DNA from: Streptomyces sp. 150FB
GTDB taxonomy: Bacteria > Actinomycetota > Actinomycetes > Streptomycetales > Streptomycetaceae
Direction of reading: 5' to 3'
Assembly: GCF_000818195.1 (NCBI RefSeq)
Contig: NZ_JTHL01000001.1
Coordinates: 3,235,673-3,299,672, forward strand
Length of the DNA: 64,000 bases
The stretch's first letter is position 1; each line of letters begins with the position of its first letter. Below are positions 26,777-36,416 of this stretch, piece after piece. Under the pieces are notes generated by a model, which was not told where the DNA came from, did not search any database, and worked only from the letters and a program-made list of their open reading frames with translations. The translations under genes were made by a program, and so were the position numbers.

Positions 26777-27805
26777 ATGTTTCGCCACTTGGCAGCGGCT
26801 CTGATGGCACTGGCCGTCGTCACCGCCACCCCGGCCGCGGCGACGCCCGGTCTCGTCCCTGCCGCCGACCGCGAGATCGTCTTCACGGCCGACGGTACGA
26901 CCGTGTACGGCACCCTGCACGTTCCCGAGCATCGTGCCGGGCAACGGCTTCGGGCGGCACTGCTGCTGCCCGGCAGCGGACCCACCGACCGCGACGGGAA
27001 CCAACCGCCCGCGTCCACACCGGGCACCCTGGCACAGGTGGCCGACGCGCTCGACGGGGACAAAATCGCCACGCTGCGGTTCGACAAGTACGGCACCGGC
27101 CGCACCGGACTCGGCGCCTACCAGGACCACCCGGAAGGACTCGACTACCCAGCATTCGTCCGCCAGGCACGGGCCGCCTACGAATCGTTGCGCGATCAGC
27201 CGGAGACCGACCCGCGCGGGCTGCTGCTCGTCGGGCACAGCGAGGGCGCGATGACGGCACTGCTGCTGGGTGGCACCGTCCGCCCGCGCCCGGCCGGCGT
27301 GGCGCTTCTGCAACCGCAGGCGATCCGCATGCTGGACCTGGTCACGCTCCAACTCAAGGCCCAGATCGCCGAAGCGACACGGCAGGGCCAGTTGACACCG
27401 GAGCAGCAACGCGCGGTCAACACGGCCGTCGACGCTGCCGTCACCTCCCTGCGCGAACACCGACCGGTCGACACCACCGACCTGCCCCCCGCGGTCGCCC
27501 AGCTCTTCGAGGCGTTCCAAGGCCCCAACGGCCGGTTCGTGCTGAGCGACGACGCCGTCTACCCACCGGACACCGCCGCCGCACTCCGGCCGGGAACCAA
27601 GGTGCTGCTGACATGCGGCACGAACGACGCGCAGGTCCCCTGCGTCACAACGAACGCCCTGACGACCGCCCTGCGTCACGCGCATGCCGGTGGACCGGGC
27701 CGAGTGACGCTGCCGGGAGTGGACCATCTGCTGCACGACGCCGACCACCCGGACACGCTCGCGCCGCCCGTACTCGACGCCCTGCGCCGGTTCGCTCGAC
27801 ACTGA
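26777..27805 (+). CDS. secreted alpha/beta hydrolase
   Basis: 342 residues. A Sec signal peptide (residues 1-22, LAAALMALAVVTATPAAA) is followed by an alpha/beta hydrolase: LLLPGSGPTDRDGN at the oxyanion strand, LRFDKYGTGRTG, nucleophile elbow GHSEGA (Ser at about 156) and the C-terminal GVDHLLHDADH with the catalytic His. An internal helical lid spans about 185-240. The ATG at 26777 has AAAGGAGG upstream. It is the end of the TetR operon. The substrate is unknown. Confidence 0.88.
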   Translation: MFRHLAAALMALAVVTATPAAATPGLVPAADREIVFTADGTTVYGTLHVPEHRAGQRLRAALLLPGSGPTDRDGNQPPASTPGTLAQVADALDGDKIATLRFDKYGTGRTGLGAYQDHPEGLDYPAFVRQARAAYESLRDQPETDPRGLLLVGHSEGAMTALLLGGTVRPRPAGVALLQPQAIRMLDLVTLQLKAQIAEATRQGQLTPEQQRAVNTAVDAAVTSLREHRPVDTTDLPPAVAQLFEAFQGPNGRFVLSDDAVYPPDTAAALRPGTKVLLTCGTNDAQVPCVTTNALTTALRHAHAGGPGRVTLPGVDHLLHDADHPDTLAPPVLDALRRFARH

Positions 27806-27854
27806 CGCCGGCCGAGGACGTCCCCCTGGAAGGCTTGGACGGGCGAAGCCTTTC

Positions 27855-27876
27855 AGGGCCCTGTCCGGCGGAACAC
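27855..27876 (+). repeat. solo IS end similar to the 24343 element
   Basis: AGGGCCCTGTCCGGCGGA followed by ACAC matches the IS inverted repeat at 24343 with two differences. No transposase is adjacent, so it seems to be a left-over terminus. It marks the right side of the accessory island. Confidence 0.5.
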
Positions 27877-27883
27877 AGAAAAG

Positions 27884-27940
27884 TCGCGGGGACCGCCGCA
27901 CCCCCGTTTCCGGGGGGCGGGACGACGGCGGTCCCCGCGA
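27884..27940. terminator. strong bidirectional terminator
   Basis: TCGCGGGGACCGCCG (27884-27898) pairs exactly with CGGCGGTCCCCGCGA (27926-27940). A second small hairpin (CCCCCG, TTTC, CGGGGG) fills the loop. It separates the hydrolase operon from the converging cystathionine beta-synthase gene. The rest of 27941-28185 shows nothing further. Confidence 0.75.
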
Positions 27941-28185
27941 GAGACACGTTCCGGGTCAGGGCCGGCTTGCGTGTCCTGGGCGTCAATGGAGGTCCGGGAG
28001 CCGCTCCGTTGTCCGTGACGCCGACAACAACCAATGTGCCTGACGCGTGTTAAGCGTGTGCTGCGTCGACGTGTCGCCCTCGTACCACTTTCACGAATCG
28101 GCGAAACCACGACCGGCGGCCCCCGGCGGCCCTCAGCGACCATGCCACCGTCATGCCACCACCCCGCACACCACCACGCGCCGGC

Positions 28186-29601
28186 TCACGCCGTCGTACG
28201 AACCTGCTTCACGCCCGTCGACAGGAACGCCAGCAGATCCTGCCTGCTCACCACACCCGTCGGCTTGCCCTCGATCAGTACGATCGCCGCGTCCGCCCCG
28301 CCAGGACCACTCAGCGCCGTCATCAGATCCGCCACCGGCTCCCCCGAACCGACCTGCGGCAGCGGGGCCGACATGTGCTTCTCCAGCGAGTCGGTGAGCG
28401 AGGCGCGCCCGCTGAAGAGCGCGTCCAGCAGTTCGCGCTCCACGACCGATCCGGTGACCTCGGCCGCCATCACGTCCGGGTGTCCCGCGCCCGGCTTCAC
28501 GATCGGCATCTGGGACACGCCGTACTCGCGCAGGACGTCGATGGCCTCGCCGACGGTCTCCTCCGGGTGCATATGGACAAGGTGCGGCATGGTGCCGCCC
28601 TCCTTGTGCTTCAGCACGTCGATGACCGCCGCCGCGTCGCCGCCGTGGTCCAGGAAGCCGTAGTCGTTCATCCACTCGTCGTTGAAGATCTTGCTGAGGT
28701 AGCCGCGTCCGCTGTCCGGCAGCAGCACCACGACCACGTCGTCGGGGCCGAGCCCCTCGGCGACCTTCAGCGCCGCCATCACCGCCATCCCGCAGGAGCC
28801 GCCGACGAGCAGCCCCTCCTCCTTGGCGAGCCGGCGCGTCATCCGGAACGAGTCCTTGTCGGACACGGCGACGATGTCGTCCGTGACCGTGGCGTCGTAC
28901 GCCGTCGGCCAGAAGTCCTCGCCGACGCCCTCGACCAGGTACGGCCGACCCGAACCGCCCGAGTAGACCGACCCCTCGGGGTCGGCGCCCACCACCCGTA
29001 CCCGCCCGTCGCTGACGTCCTTCAGATAGCGGCCGGTGCCCGAGATGGTGCCGCCGGTGCCGATGCCCGCCACGAAGTGGGTGATCTTCCCGTCCGTCTG
29101 CTCCCACAACTCGGGACCGGTCGTCTCGTAGTGCGAGCGCGGGTTGTTCGGGTTGCTGTACTGGTCCGGCTTCCAGGCGCCCGGCGTCTCACGCACCAGC
29201 CGGTCGGACACGTTGTAGTACGAGTCCGGGTGGTCGGGGTCGACGGCGGTCGGGCAGACCACGACCTCGGCGCCGTAGGCGCGCAGCACATTGATCTTGT
29301 CGGTCGAGACCTTGTCGGGGCAGACGAAGAGGCACTTGTAGCCCTTCTGCTGCGCCACGATCGCGAGGCCGACCCCGGTGTTCCCGCTCGTCGGTTCGAC
29401 GATCGTGCCGCCGGGGCGCAGTTCACCGCTCTCCTCGGCCGCCTCGATCATGCGCAGCGCGATCCGGTCCTTCACCGAACCGCCGGGGTTGAAATATTCG
29501 ACCTTGGCCAGGACTGTCGCCTGGATGCCCGCGGTCACATTGTTCAGCTTCAGCAGCGGGGTGTTGCCGACGAGGCTGATCATCGAGTCGTGGAATTGCA
29601 C
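28186..29601 (-). CDS. cbs: cystathionine beta-synthase
   Basis: 471 residues from a GTG at 29601 with GGAG seven bases upstream. Condenses homocysteine and serine to cystathionine using PLP. The PLP Lys lies in NPGGSVKDRIAL (about residue 43), with the substrate loop PTSGNTGVGLA and GIGTGGTISGTGRYLK as phosphate-binding loop. Two CBS domains occupy the C-terminus (about 335-395 and 405-465, the second with GKPTGVVSRQDLL), as in mycobacterial Cbs. No N-terminal haem domain. It is divergent from the SGNH esterase, sharing a 149-base promoter region. Confidence 0.95.
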   Translation of the reverse strand: MQFHDSMISLVGNTPLLKLNNVTAGIQATVLAKVEYFNPGGSVKDRIALRMIEAAEESGELRPGGTIVEPTSGNTGVGLAIVAQQKGYKCLFVCPDKVSTDKINVLRAYGAEVVVCPTAVDPDHPDSYYNVSDRLVRETPGAWKPDQYSNPNNPRSHYETTGPELWEQTDGKITHFVAGIGTGGTISGTGRYLKDVSDGRVRVVGADPEGSVYSGGSGRPYLVEGVGEDFWPTAYDATVTDDIVAVSDKDSFRMTRRLAKEEGLLVGGSCGMAVMAALKVAEGLGPDDVVVVLLPDSGRGYLSKIFNDEWMNDYGFLDHGGDAAAVIDVLKHKEGGTMPHLVHMHPEETVGEAIDVLREYGVSQMPIVKPGAGHPDVMAAEVTGSVVERELLDALFSGRASLTDSLEKHMSAPLPQVGSGEPVADLMTALSGPGGADAAIVLIEGKPTGVVSRQDLLAFLSTGVKQVRTTA

Positions 29602-29750
29602 CGTATGTCTCCGGGGTCTCCGTGATGGTCCGGTCAGCGTATGCGTAACCGGGCAAGATTGGGTGACAGTCCTTTCGGGGCAGTTAGCTCGTGTACGCGG
29701 GGACGCACTGCGCGGCGCGGACGTACGGCTAGGAGGAGGTGGCTCGGACT

Positions 29751-30764
29751 GTGTCGAGAGCGAGGGTGGCACGCCGGATCGCGGCGGGTGCCGCGTACGG
29801 CGGGGGGAGCATCGGCCTGATCGGGGCTGCGGGCGTCGGCATTCTGCTGGCCGAGGTCCAGCTCGCGAAGCGGTCGGTGGGCAACGGCGACGCGCCGGTG
29901 CCACCCAACGGGGACGGATGGTACGGCCTGGCCTTCGGCCGTACGGAACCACTGCGCATGGGCATGCTCGGCGATTCACTCGCCGCAGGACAGGGAGTAC
30001 GCCGTACGGGCCAGACCCCGGGCGCGCTGCTCGCCTCGGGACTCGCCGCGGTCGCCGAGCGCCCCGTCGACCTGCGGAACGTGGCGCTGCCCGGCGCCAC
30101 CTCCGACGACCTGGACCGGCAGGTGACGCTCCTGCTGGCGGAGTCCGGCCGTACGCCCGACGTCTGCGCGATCATGATCGGTGCCAACGATGTCACCCAC
30201 CGGATGCCGGCCACCGAATCCGTGCGCTGCCTCTCGTCCGCCGTGCGCAGGCTACGGACGGCGGGCGCCGAGGTGATCGTGGCGACCTGTCCCGACCTGG
30301 GCACGATCGAGCCCGTGTACCAGCCGCTGCGCTGGCTGGCCCGGCGTACGAGCCGGCAGCTCGCCGCCGCGCAGACGATCGTCACGGTGGAGCAGGGCGG
30401 CCGTACGATCTCGCTCGGCGACCTGCTGGGGCCCGAGTTCGAGGCGCATCCGAGGGAACTGTTCGGGCCCGACAACTACCACCCCTCGGTCGAGGGGTAC
30501 GCGACGGCGGCGATGGCGGTCCTGCCGACGCTCTGCGCGGCGCTCGGCCTGTGGCCGGAGACGGACCACCTGGACGTGTCGCGCGACGAGGACATGCTGC
30601 CGGTCGCGAAGGCCGCTTCGGCCGCCGCTTCCGAGCCGGGTACGGAGGTCTCCGCCGCGCGGGCGCCCTGGGCGCTCCTCAAGCACCGCAGGCGCAGGCA
30701 CCCCGTGCCGGGCGAGACGGGCGAGTCGGGGGAGGCCACCCCGTCGGAGGCGCACCAGATCTGA
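29751..30764 (+). CDS. SGNH-family esterase/lipase, membrane anchored
   Basis: 337 residues from the GTG at 29751; the GTG at 29739 touches the AGGAGGAGG ribosome site and is excluded. A single N-terminal helix at about 13-35 (IAAGAAYGGGSIGLIGAAG) acts as anchor. Catalytic blocks: GDSLAAGQG (Ser), LPGATSDD (Gly), IGANDVTH (Asn) and DNYHPSVEGY (Asp and His). It is of the streptomycete lipase/esterase kind facing the outside. The last 60 residues are charged and low complexity. Divergent from cbs. Confidence 0.9.
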   Translation: MSRARVARRIAAGAAYGGGSIGLIGAAGVGILLAEVQLAKRSVGNGDAPVPPNGDGWYGLAFGRTEPLRMGMLGDSLAAGQGVRRTGQTPGALLASGLAAVAERPVDLRNVALPGATSDDLDRQVTLLLAESGRTPDVCAIMIGANDVTHRMPATESVRCLSSAVRRLRTAGAEVIVATCPDLGTIEPVYQPLRWLARRTSRQLAAAQTIVTVEQGGRTISLGDLLGPEFEAHPRELFGPDNYHPSVEGYATAAMAVLPTLCAALGLWPETDHLDVSRDEDMLPVAKAASAAASEPGTEVSAARAPWALLKHRRRRHPVPGETGESGEATPSEAHQI

Positions 30765-31006
30765 CGGCGGACGGCGGACGGCAGGCGCGGGGGTACGGGG
30801 GCGATACGACGGGGGCACTACGCGGGACGGGGTCCGCCGTACCCCGCACCCGCGATGAGCAAGCGCTTAGAATAGAGGCCCGCATCACACGTCGGGCCCG
30901 GTGACCCAGGCGCTACGTGCGGGTAACTTCCCAGGGAGTCCTGTCCCCACCACACCCGTTCCGCACCCGTTCCGCACCCGCCTCACCTCAGCCTCTTGGA
31001 GCCGTG

Positions 31007-32227
31007 ATGCCCGAAGCCGTGATCGTCTCAGCCGCCCGCTCCCCCATCGGCCGGGCCTTCAAGGGCTCCCTCAAGGAGCTGCGCCCCGACGACCTGACTG
31101 CCACGATCATTCAGGCCGCGCTCGACAAGATCCCCGCCCTCGACCCCGCCGACATCGAGGACCTGATGCTCGGCTGCGGCCTGCCCGGCGGAGAGCAGGG
31201 CCACAACCTCGGCCGGATCGTCGCCGTGCAGATGGGGATGGACCACCTCCCCGGCTGCACCATCACCCGTTACTGTTCCTCGTCGCTCCAGACCTCCCGG
31301 ATGGCACTGCATGCCATCAAGGCGGGCGAGGGTGACGTCTTCATCTCGGCCGGTGTCGAGATGGTGTCCCGCCAGACCAAGGGGTCGAGCGACGGCATGC
31401 CCGACACCCACAACCCGGTCTTCGCCGACGCGGAGGCGCGTACCGCCGCCGTCGCGACGAGCGAGGGCGCGGGCTGGCACGACCCGCGCGAGGACGGGCT
31501 GCTGCCCGACGCGTACATCGCGATGGGGCAGACCGCCGAGAACCTGGCCCGGCTCAAGGGCGTCACGCGCCGGGACATGGACGAGTTCGGCGTACGTTCC
31601 CAGAACCTCGCCGAGGAAGCCATCAAGAACGGCTTCTGGGAGCGCGAGATCACTCCCGTGACGACCCCGGACGGCACGGTGGTCGCCAAGGACGACGGAC
31701 CGCGTGCGGGGGTCACCATGGAGGGTGTGGAGGGCCTCAAGCCCGTCTTCCGCCCCGACGGTCTGGTGACGGCGGGCAACTGCTGCCCGTTGAACGACGG
31801 CGCCGCCGCGCTCGTGATCATGTCCGACACCAAGGCGCGGGAGCTGGGCCTGACCCCGCTGGCGCGGATCGTCTCCACCGGCGTGACCGCCCTCTCGCCG
31901 GAGATCATGGGCTACGGCCCCGTCGAGGCGTCACGGCAGGCGCTCTCGCGCGCCGGTCTGACGATCGACGACATCGACCTCGTCGAGATCAACGAGGCGT
32001 TCGCCGCGCAGGTCATCCCGTCCTACCGGGACCTGAACATCCCGCTGGAGAAGCTGAACGTCAACGGCGGCGCGATCGCGGTCGGCCACCCCTTCGGCAT
32101 GACCGGCGCGCGGATCACCGGCACGCTGATCAACAGCCTCCAGTTCCACGACAAGCAGTTCGGCCTCGAAACGATGTGCGTCGGCGGCGGCCAGGGCATG
32201 GCGATGGTGATCGAACGCCTGAGCTGA
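31007..32227 (+). CDS. acetyl-CoA C-acetyltransferase (thiolase)
   Basis: 406 residues from the ATG at 31007 (GGAG six bases upstream). Cleaves 3-ketoacyl-CoA or condenses two acetyl-CoA. The first catalytic Cys is in [11 protein letters not shown] (about residue 90), the His in [19 protein letters not shown] and the second Cys in [19 protein letters not shown] precedes the His block. The length is as for FadA-type thiolases. No FadB partner is adjacent, so it is a stand-alone gene. Transcription ends at the 32405-32444 hairpin. Confidence 0.95.
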   Translation: MPEAVIVSAARSPIGRAFKGSLKELRPDDLTATIIQAALDKIPALDPADIEDLMLGCGLPGGEQGHNLGRIVAVQMGMDHLPGCTITRYCSSSLQTSRMALHAIKAGEGDVFISAGVEMVSRQTKGSSDGMPDTHNPVFADAEARTAAVATSEGAGWHDPREDGLLPDAYIAMGQTAENLARLKGVTRRDMDEFGVRSQNLAEEAIKNGFWEREITPVTTPDGTVVAKDDGPRAGVTMEGVEGLKPVFRPDGLVTAGNCCPLNDGAAALVIMSDTKARELGLTPLARIVSTGVTALSPEIMGYGPVEASRQALSRAGLTIDDIDLVEINEAFAAQVIPSYRDLNIPLEKLNVNGGAIAVGHPFGMTGARITGTLINSLQFHDKQFGLETMCVGGGQGMAMVIERLS

Positions 32228-32404
32228 GCCGCGCGGCGGCCTGCGGACCCGAGCCGCACCTCACCGCACCGCACCGCACGCGACTCGACCAAATCAGCCC
32301 GCACCAGGCCCGGTTGGGGCGGACCGGCACAGACCGGCCGACCCGAAGGGTGGACGGTAACCGCCCGTAGCCGAAGTTAACCCTTCCGATCTCCAGTCGT
32401 GACT

Positions 32405-32444
32405 GAATCTCCCCCAGGATGTGACCTCAACCAGGGGGAGATTC
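32405..32444. terminator. hairpin terminator after thiolase
   Basis: GAATCTCCCCC and GGGGGAGATTC pair exactly around an 18-base loop, 178 bases after the thiolase stop, followed by CGTTTG. The remaining 32228-32589 holds the start region of the next gene; I see no other pattern. Confidence 0.6.
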
Positions 32445-32589
32445 GTTTGCCCAGGTCAAGCCGTTGCGACGAAAAACCTAAGGTCGAAAGACCTGTCCAA
32501 TTCATGACGTAATGCACTGACGGCAGGCGCGCGCCCGCGACAAGCTGAGGTAGGAAGTCGGGGGATCGAAATGCAATCGGGAGTAGTCA

Positions 32590-33597
32590 GTGAGCGCCAT
32601 GTCTCTTGCCCTGCTGCTGACCACGGCCGCCGCCACGGCCGTGGGCGCCGCTGCCCTGCACGCCGCTCACGGGCTGCGTACGCAGGTCAGCGCACTGCGC
32701 AGCGAACTGGCCGCGGCGAACCCGAGCGGCGTCACCGCCGCCGTACCGGGCGCCAGAAACGCCTCGCAGACCGAGGAAATACGCATCGCCGTCTCCGAGG
32801 CACTCGCCGAGGAGCGCGAGCGGGAGCTGGCCGAGGCGCGCGCCTTCTGGGCCGCCCAGGAAGCCCGTGACGCGGCGGACACCCCGTCGCTGCTGGGCGG
32901 CCTCGGCGCACCCGGTGTCGACGAGGGCCCGTTCTACGTGCCGCGCCAGGCGGACTTCGCCGGCTTCGAGGCGCTGGCCTTCAACGGGCACGACGGGACC
33001 GACGGCTACGACGGGATCGACGGCTACGACGACTTCGCCACGCTTCCCGACCTCTCCGAGGTCAGTGAGGTGAGCGAGATCAGGAGCGAGGCCTCAGATG
33101 CCTCCGAGATCTCCGAGACCGGCGAGGTCAGTGAGGTCAACGAGTTCGCCGAGGACTCGCCCGAACTGGCCGCCGCCCGCCGCCGCCACCCCTCGCACCC
33201 GGACTTCGTGCCGGTCCGGACGCCGGTCGTCACCGACCACGAGCGTACGGTCGCGCGCCTCGAAGAGCTGGCCGAGACCCGTACGACACTCTCCGACGTG
33301 CGTCCCGGCCCGCTGGGCACGCTCGACGTGTACGTCTTCGCCGACGGCACGACGCTCTGCATGACCCCCGGCCACCGCGAGACCGCCGAGCGGCTCGCCG
33401 AGGCCCTGCGCGAGGGCGGCGCGCCGTACCTGCTGGGCGGATCCGGTGTCTCGGGCGCGTACACGCTGACCTTCGCGTGCGGCGGCGACGCCGCGACCGG
33501 CACCGGAGCCGACGCCGACGACAGCGCGGCCGACCCGGGCTCAGGCAGCGGCGAGCACGTCTACATCCTCGCCGACCGCGTCATAGCCTCGATGTAG
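32590..33597 (+). CDS. membrane-anchored protein with acidic Ser-Glu-Val repeat
   Basis: 335 residues from a GTG at 32590 with GGGAG six bases upstream. The N-terminus is a hydrophobic helix (residues 4-22, MSLALLLTTAAATAVGAAAL), then a coiled-coil-like helix (VSEALAEERERELAEARAFW). Residues about 155-185 are a repeat of (E/D)(V/I/A)SE (LSEVSEVSEI and so on). The C-terminal third is a folded domain with LDVYVFADGTTLCMTPGHRETAERLAEAL, VYILADRVIASM. It is probably exported or anchored with a disordered spacer. I do not recognise the family. Its last 17 bases overlap the converging gene at 33581. Confidence 0.75.
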   Translation: MSAMSLALLLTTAAATAVGAAALHAAHGLRTQVSALRSELAAANPSGVTAAVPGARNASQTEEIRIAVSEALAEERERELAEARAFWAAQEARDAADTPSLLGGLGAPGVDEGPFYVPRQADFAGFEALAFNGHDGTDGYDGIDGYDDFATLPDLSEVSEVSEIRSEASDASEISETGEVSEVNEFAEDSPELAAARRRHPSHPDFVPVRTPVVTDHERTVARLEELAETRTTLSDVRPGPLGTLDVYVFADGTTLCMTPGHRETAERLAEALREGGAPYLLGGSGVSGAYTLTFACGGDAATGTGADADDSAADPGSGSGEHVYILADRVIASM

Positions 33598-33937
33598 TCG
33601 CGACCCGCTCGACCGATCTGACGGCCTCGTCCAGTTCCACCACGGACGGGGCCGTTCGCAGTGCCTCGGCCAGATCGACGGCCGCGACGGTGAGCTGGTC
33701 GGCGACGGCGAAGACCCCCGCGTCCGGCATGATCCGCGGCTCGCCGTCCGAAGCGCTCGCGCCGCCCCCACCACTCGCGGTGTCGGCCGCCTCCAGCCGC
33801 TGGGCCCGTACGGAAAGTTCCCTGGCCAGCGCCAGCGCCTGCGCCGCCACGCCCCGCTGGAGCTTGCTCTGCGGGGCGCCCCGCAGCCGGTCGGCGAGTC
33901 GGTCCACGGCGGCCGTCAGAGGCGTTGTATCGAGCAC
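33581..33937 (-). CDS. conserved helical protein of unknown function
   Basis: 118 residues from a GTG at 33937. Nearly all alpha-helical by composition, with two amphipathic stretches (LTAAVDRLADRLRGAPQSKL and VADQLTVAAVDLAEALRTAP) split by a Gly/Ser-rich linker (about 54-64). No membrane helix. It is convergent with and overlaps the previous gene by 17 bases. No terminator is seen between them, so antisense transcripts are likely. Confidence 0.65.
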   Translation of the reverse strand: MLDTTPLTAAVDRLADRLRGAPQSKLQRGVAAQALALARELSVRAQRLEAADTASGGGGASASDGEPRIMPDAGVFAVADQLTVAAVDLAEALRTAPSVVELDEAVRSVERVATTSRL

Positions 33938-34039
33938 GCCGCGACCCTACGCGCCTGTCCGTGACTGTTGCCAACGGGCCGACGCTGATGCACGGTGGCG
34001 GGAAGGACCAGTACGCGCGACATATGTCCGGAGGCGCCG

Positions 34040-34270
34040 ATGTCCCTTGTCTTCTCCGAGGAGACCCATCGCAATCTGCTCTCCCGAATCCCGAAACGCA
34101 CCGGTCGTGAGATCTCCGACTGGCTCCGCGCCGTCGATGACGGCCCCGGCCTCCTCCGCTTCGAGGACAAGGTCAGTTGGCTGAGGAGCGAGTACGACCT
34201 CGCGTACGGCCACGCGAAAGCCATCGTCCACGAGTACGACCTGAGGCGCGCCGCGCGCCGGCTCGGCTGA
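34040..34270 (+). CDS. DUF4287 domain protein
   Basis: 76 residues from the ATG at 34040, with GGAGG six bases upstream. The DUF4287 pattern is complete: VFSEETHRNLLSRIPKRTGR, DWLRAVDDGP and WLRSEYDLAYGHAKAIV. It is a small helical protein found alone or fused to DUF5655. Function unknown. The extra N-terminal residues that could be read from 33995 have no ribosome site. Confidence 0.85.
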   Translation: MSLVFSEETHRNLLSRIPKRTGREISDWLRAVDDGPGLLRFEDKVSWLRSEYDLAYGHAKAIVHEYDLRRAARRLG

Positions 34271-34321
34271 GCGCCGGCAGCAGGCCACCCTCCGCCACCC
34301 GCACGACGCGGCCCGGCACGC

Positions 34322-34360
34322 CGAAGGGGTCCGTGGGCTGACCGCCCACGGACCCCTTCG
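34322..34360. terminator. 17-bp stem bidirectional terminator
   Basis: CGAAGGGGTCCGTGGGC (34322-34338) pairs perfectly with GCCCACGGACCCCTTCG (34344-34360) around a five-base loop, between the convergent DUF4287 and Bax-inhibitor genes. Confidence 0.8.
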
Positions 34361-34404
34361 CGTTCGCGCACCGCCCCGCCGGGTCACCCCGGCCGGGGGT
34401 CAGG

Positions 34405-35265
34405 TCAGTTGTTGCCCTGGAGGAGCGAGAGCAGACGCAGCACCTCGGTGTAGATCCAGACCAGGGTCACCGTGAGCCCGAAGGCGGCGAGCCAGGACTG
34501 CTCGCGCGGAGCGCCGTACGCCACGCCGTCCTCGACCTGCTTGAAGTCGAGCGCCAGGAAGCACGCGCCGAGCACGATCCCGATGACACCGAAGAGGATG
34601 CCGAGCCCGCCGCTGCGGAAGCCGAGGCCGTCGCCGCCGCCGAAGACCGCGAAGAGCAGGTTGACCGCCATCAGCAGGACGAAGCCCATCGCCGCTGCCA
34701 TCACGAAGCCGTAGAAGCGACGGGTCACGCGGATCCAGCGCATCTTGTACGCGATCAGCACACCGGCGAACACCGCCATCGTGCCGAGCACCGCCTGCAC
34801 CACCACACCGGGCGAGATGTAGGTGCTGACGGTGTTGCTGAGCGTGCCGAGGAAAACGCCCTCGAAGGCCGCGTACGCCAGGATCAGCGCGGGTACGGGC
34901 TTGCGCTTGAAGGACTGGATCATCGCGAAGACGAACGCCACCAGCGCGGCGCCGACGGCGATGCCGTACGACTTGCCCAGGTTGGCCTGGTCGACCGGCA
35001 GCAGCACCCACGACAGGACAGCGGTCACCACGACCGTGCCGAGCGTGAGAGCCGTGCGTGAGACGACGTCGTCGATCGTCATCGCTCCGCCGCGCGCCGG
35101 CGCCTGCGGAGCGCCCTGCTGCGGCGCGTACGGGTTCGTCGCGTACGGGTTGGCCCCTGCGGTACCAACGGCGGGGCCCCCGGCCTGTGGCGCCGCGTTG
35201 AAGCCCGCGTAACCGTTGTCGCGGCTGAAGCCCCGTCGCGAGAAGACCGGGTTGCTGCTCCTCAT
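34405..35265 (-). CDS. Bax inhibitor-1/YccA family membrane protein
   Basis: 286 residues from the ATG at 35265 with GGAGGAG upstream. A 60-residue soluble leader rich in Gly/Asn/Ala/Pro (NPYATNPYAPQQGAPQ) precedes seven membrane helices of the BI-1 family: from LTLGTVVVTAVLSWVLLP to FGLTVTLVWIYTEVLRLL. The two acidic residues typical of the pore (ALDFKQVEDGV, near the C-terminus) are present. It may be a pH-regulated Ca2+ leak channel by analogy. It is a stable member of this chromosomal block. Confidence 0.9.
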   Translation of the reverse strand: MRSSNPVFSRRGFSRDNGYAGFNAAPQAGGPAVGTAGANPYATNPYAPQQGAPQAPARGGAMTIDDVVSRTALTLGTVVVTAVLSWVLLPVDQANLGKSYGIAVGAALVAFVFAMIQSFKRKPVPALILAYAAFEGVFLGTLSNTVSTYISPGVVVQAVLGTMAVFAGVLIAYKMRWIRVTRRFYGFVMAAAMGFVLLMAVNLLFAVFGGGDGLGFRSGGLGILFGVIGIVLGACFLALDFKQVEDGVAYGAPREQSWLAAFGLTVTLVWIYTEVLRLLSLLQGNN

Positions 35266-35375
35266 CTCACTCCTCCATGGCCACCCTGCGCGGCCTTGGG
35301 TAAAGAGTAATGCGGGCGCAAAGGGAAGACCCTAGTGCTCGGGGAGGATCTTTCCAGGATCGTGACGCACCGGGA

Positions 35376-36416
35376 CTATTCCGAGACCGCGACATAGAAG
35401 TGCTCCGCGCCGCCCGAGTCCGTCCATGATTCGCCCCGCGCCGACTCGATCCGCACCCCGTTGGGCTCCAGTGCGCTCCGGAGCTGTTCCTCGACCGGGG
35501 CGGTCAGGTAGTTGTGGCGCAGGTCGAGCAGGGCCAGATGGGTCAGCGACTCGCCGTCGCGGAGGGATTCCGCGCCGGCGTCGGTCAGCAACCCCATGGA
35601 GAGCGACAGCGATTCGAGCCGCGCGACAACGGGCGCGGCGGCGACCGCGGCGGCTATCGCGTCCTGTGACGCGCTGTTCTGGAGGCCCAGATGGCGGAGC
35701 CGGGGGAAGCGGTCCCCGGACAGCAGAGGAGCGAGATCCTCGATGGTGGAGTCACCGCCGTACTCGTCGATACCGAGCCAGAGCTCCAGGTGCTCCAGGG
35801 CGGGCAGTTCGCTCGCCCCCACCGCCTGGACCACGCCGCGCGGCAGTCCGCCCGACTCGAAACGCAGCACCCGCAGATGGTCGTGGCGCACCGGACTCAA
35901 CCGCAGACCGGCGTCTTCGTAGTGGCCACCGCCCCGGACGCCCAGTTCCTCCAGCAACGGGAAGGCCTTCAACACGGGGGTGATGTCACTCATTTCGAGC
36001 CAGGACAACTCACATTCCTCGCTGATCACGTCGGCGATGAACAGCGCGCGCAGGCCCGGGAAACGATCCGCGTCCGCGACGATCAGCCGCAGCGTCGCTT
36101 CTATGTCCTCGTATTCGTCTTCCCACCAGGGCCCGATGATCAGCGCACGAACCTCCGCCGTGTCGACGGCCTCGACGAACTCGCCCCACACCATGGGGAA
36201 GGGTCGGTCTTCCTGCCACCCGGCATCCAGCCGCCACGCGACCGAGCCGGACCGGGGCAGCTCGAGATCCGCCAGCGGTTCGTCCCCGACGGTATGCACG
36301 GGCAGCCCGTACAGCTCCTCGAGGTGGCGGACGTCGAGCAGCAGGTCCGCCGCCCCCGCGCGGTCCTCCTCCGGCGCACCGACCGGTCCCGGTGCGTCAA
36401 CGTTCTCGAACTCCAC
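35376..36416 (-). CDS. STM4015-family leucine-rich-repeat protein
   Basis: 346 residues from a GTG at 36416 with GGAGAAG upstream. N-terminal domain with WRLDAGWQEDRPF, then leucine-rich repeats from about 95 (RALIIGPWW) to 320, for example LPALEHLELWLGIDEYGGDS, FPRLRHLGLQNSAS and LTHLALLDLRHNYLT. Family members occur in STM4014-4018-like clusters, but here it stands alone. Soluble, role unknown. Upstream, on the same strand, lies the bldA tRNA gene. Confidence 0.85.
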   Translation of the reverse strand: MEFENVDAPGPVGAPEEDRAGAADLLLDVRHLEELYGLPVHTVGDEPLADLELPRSGSVAWRLDAGWQEDRPFPMVWGEFVEAVDTAEVRALIIGPWWEDEYEDIEATLRLIVADADRFPGLRALFIADVISEECELSWLEMSDITPVLKAFPLLEELGVRGGGHYEDAGLRLSPVRHDHLRVLRFESGGLPRGVVQAVGASELPALEHLELWLGIDEYGGDSTIEDLAPLLSGDRFPRLRHLGLQNSASQDAIAAAVAAAPVVARLESLSLSMGLLTDAGAESLRDGESLTHLALLDLRHNYLTAPVEEQLRSALEPNGVRIESARGESWTDSGGAEHFYVAVSE

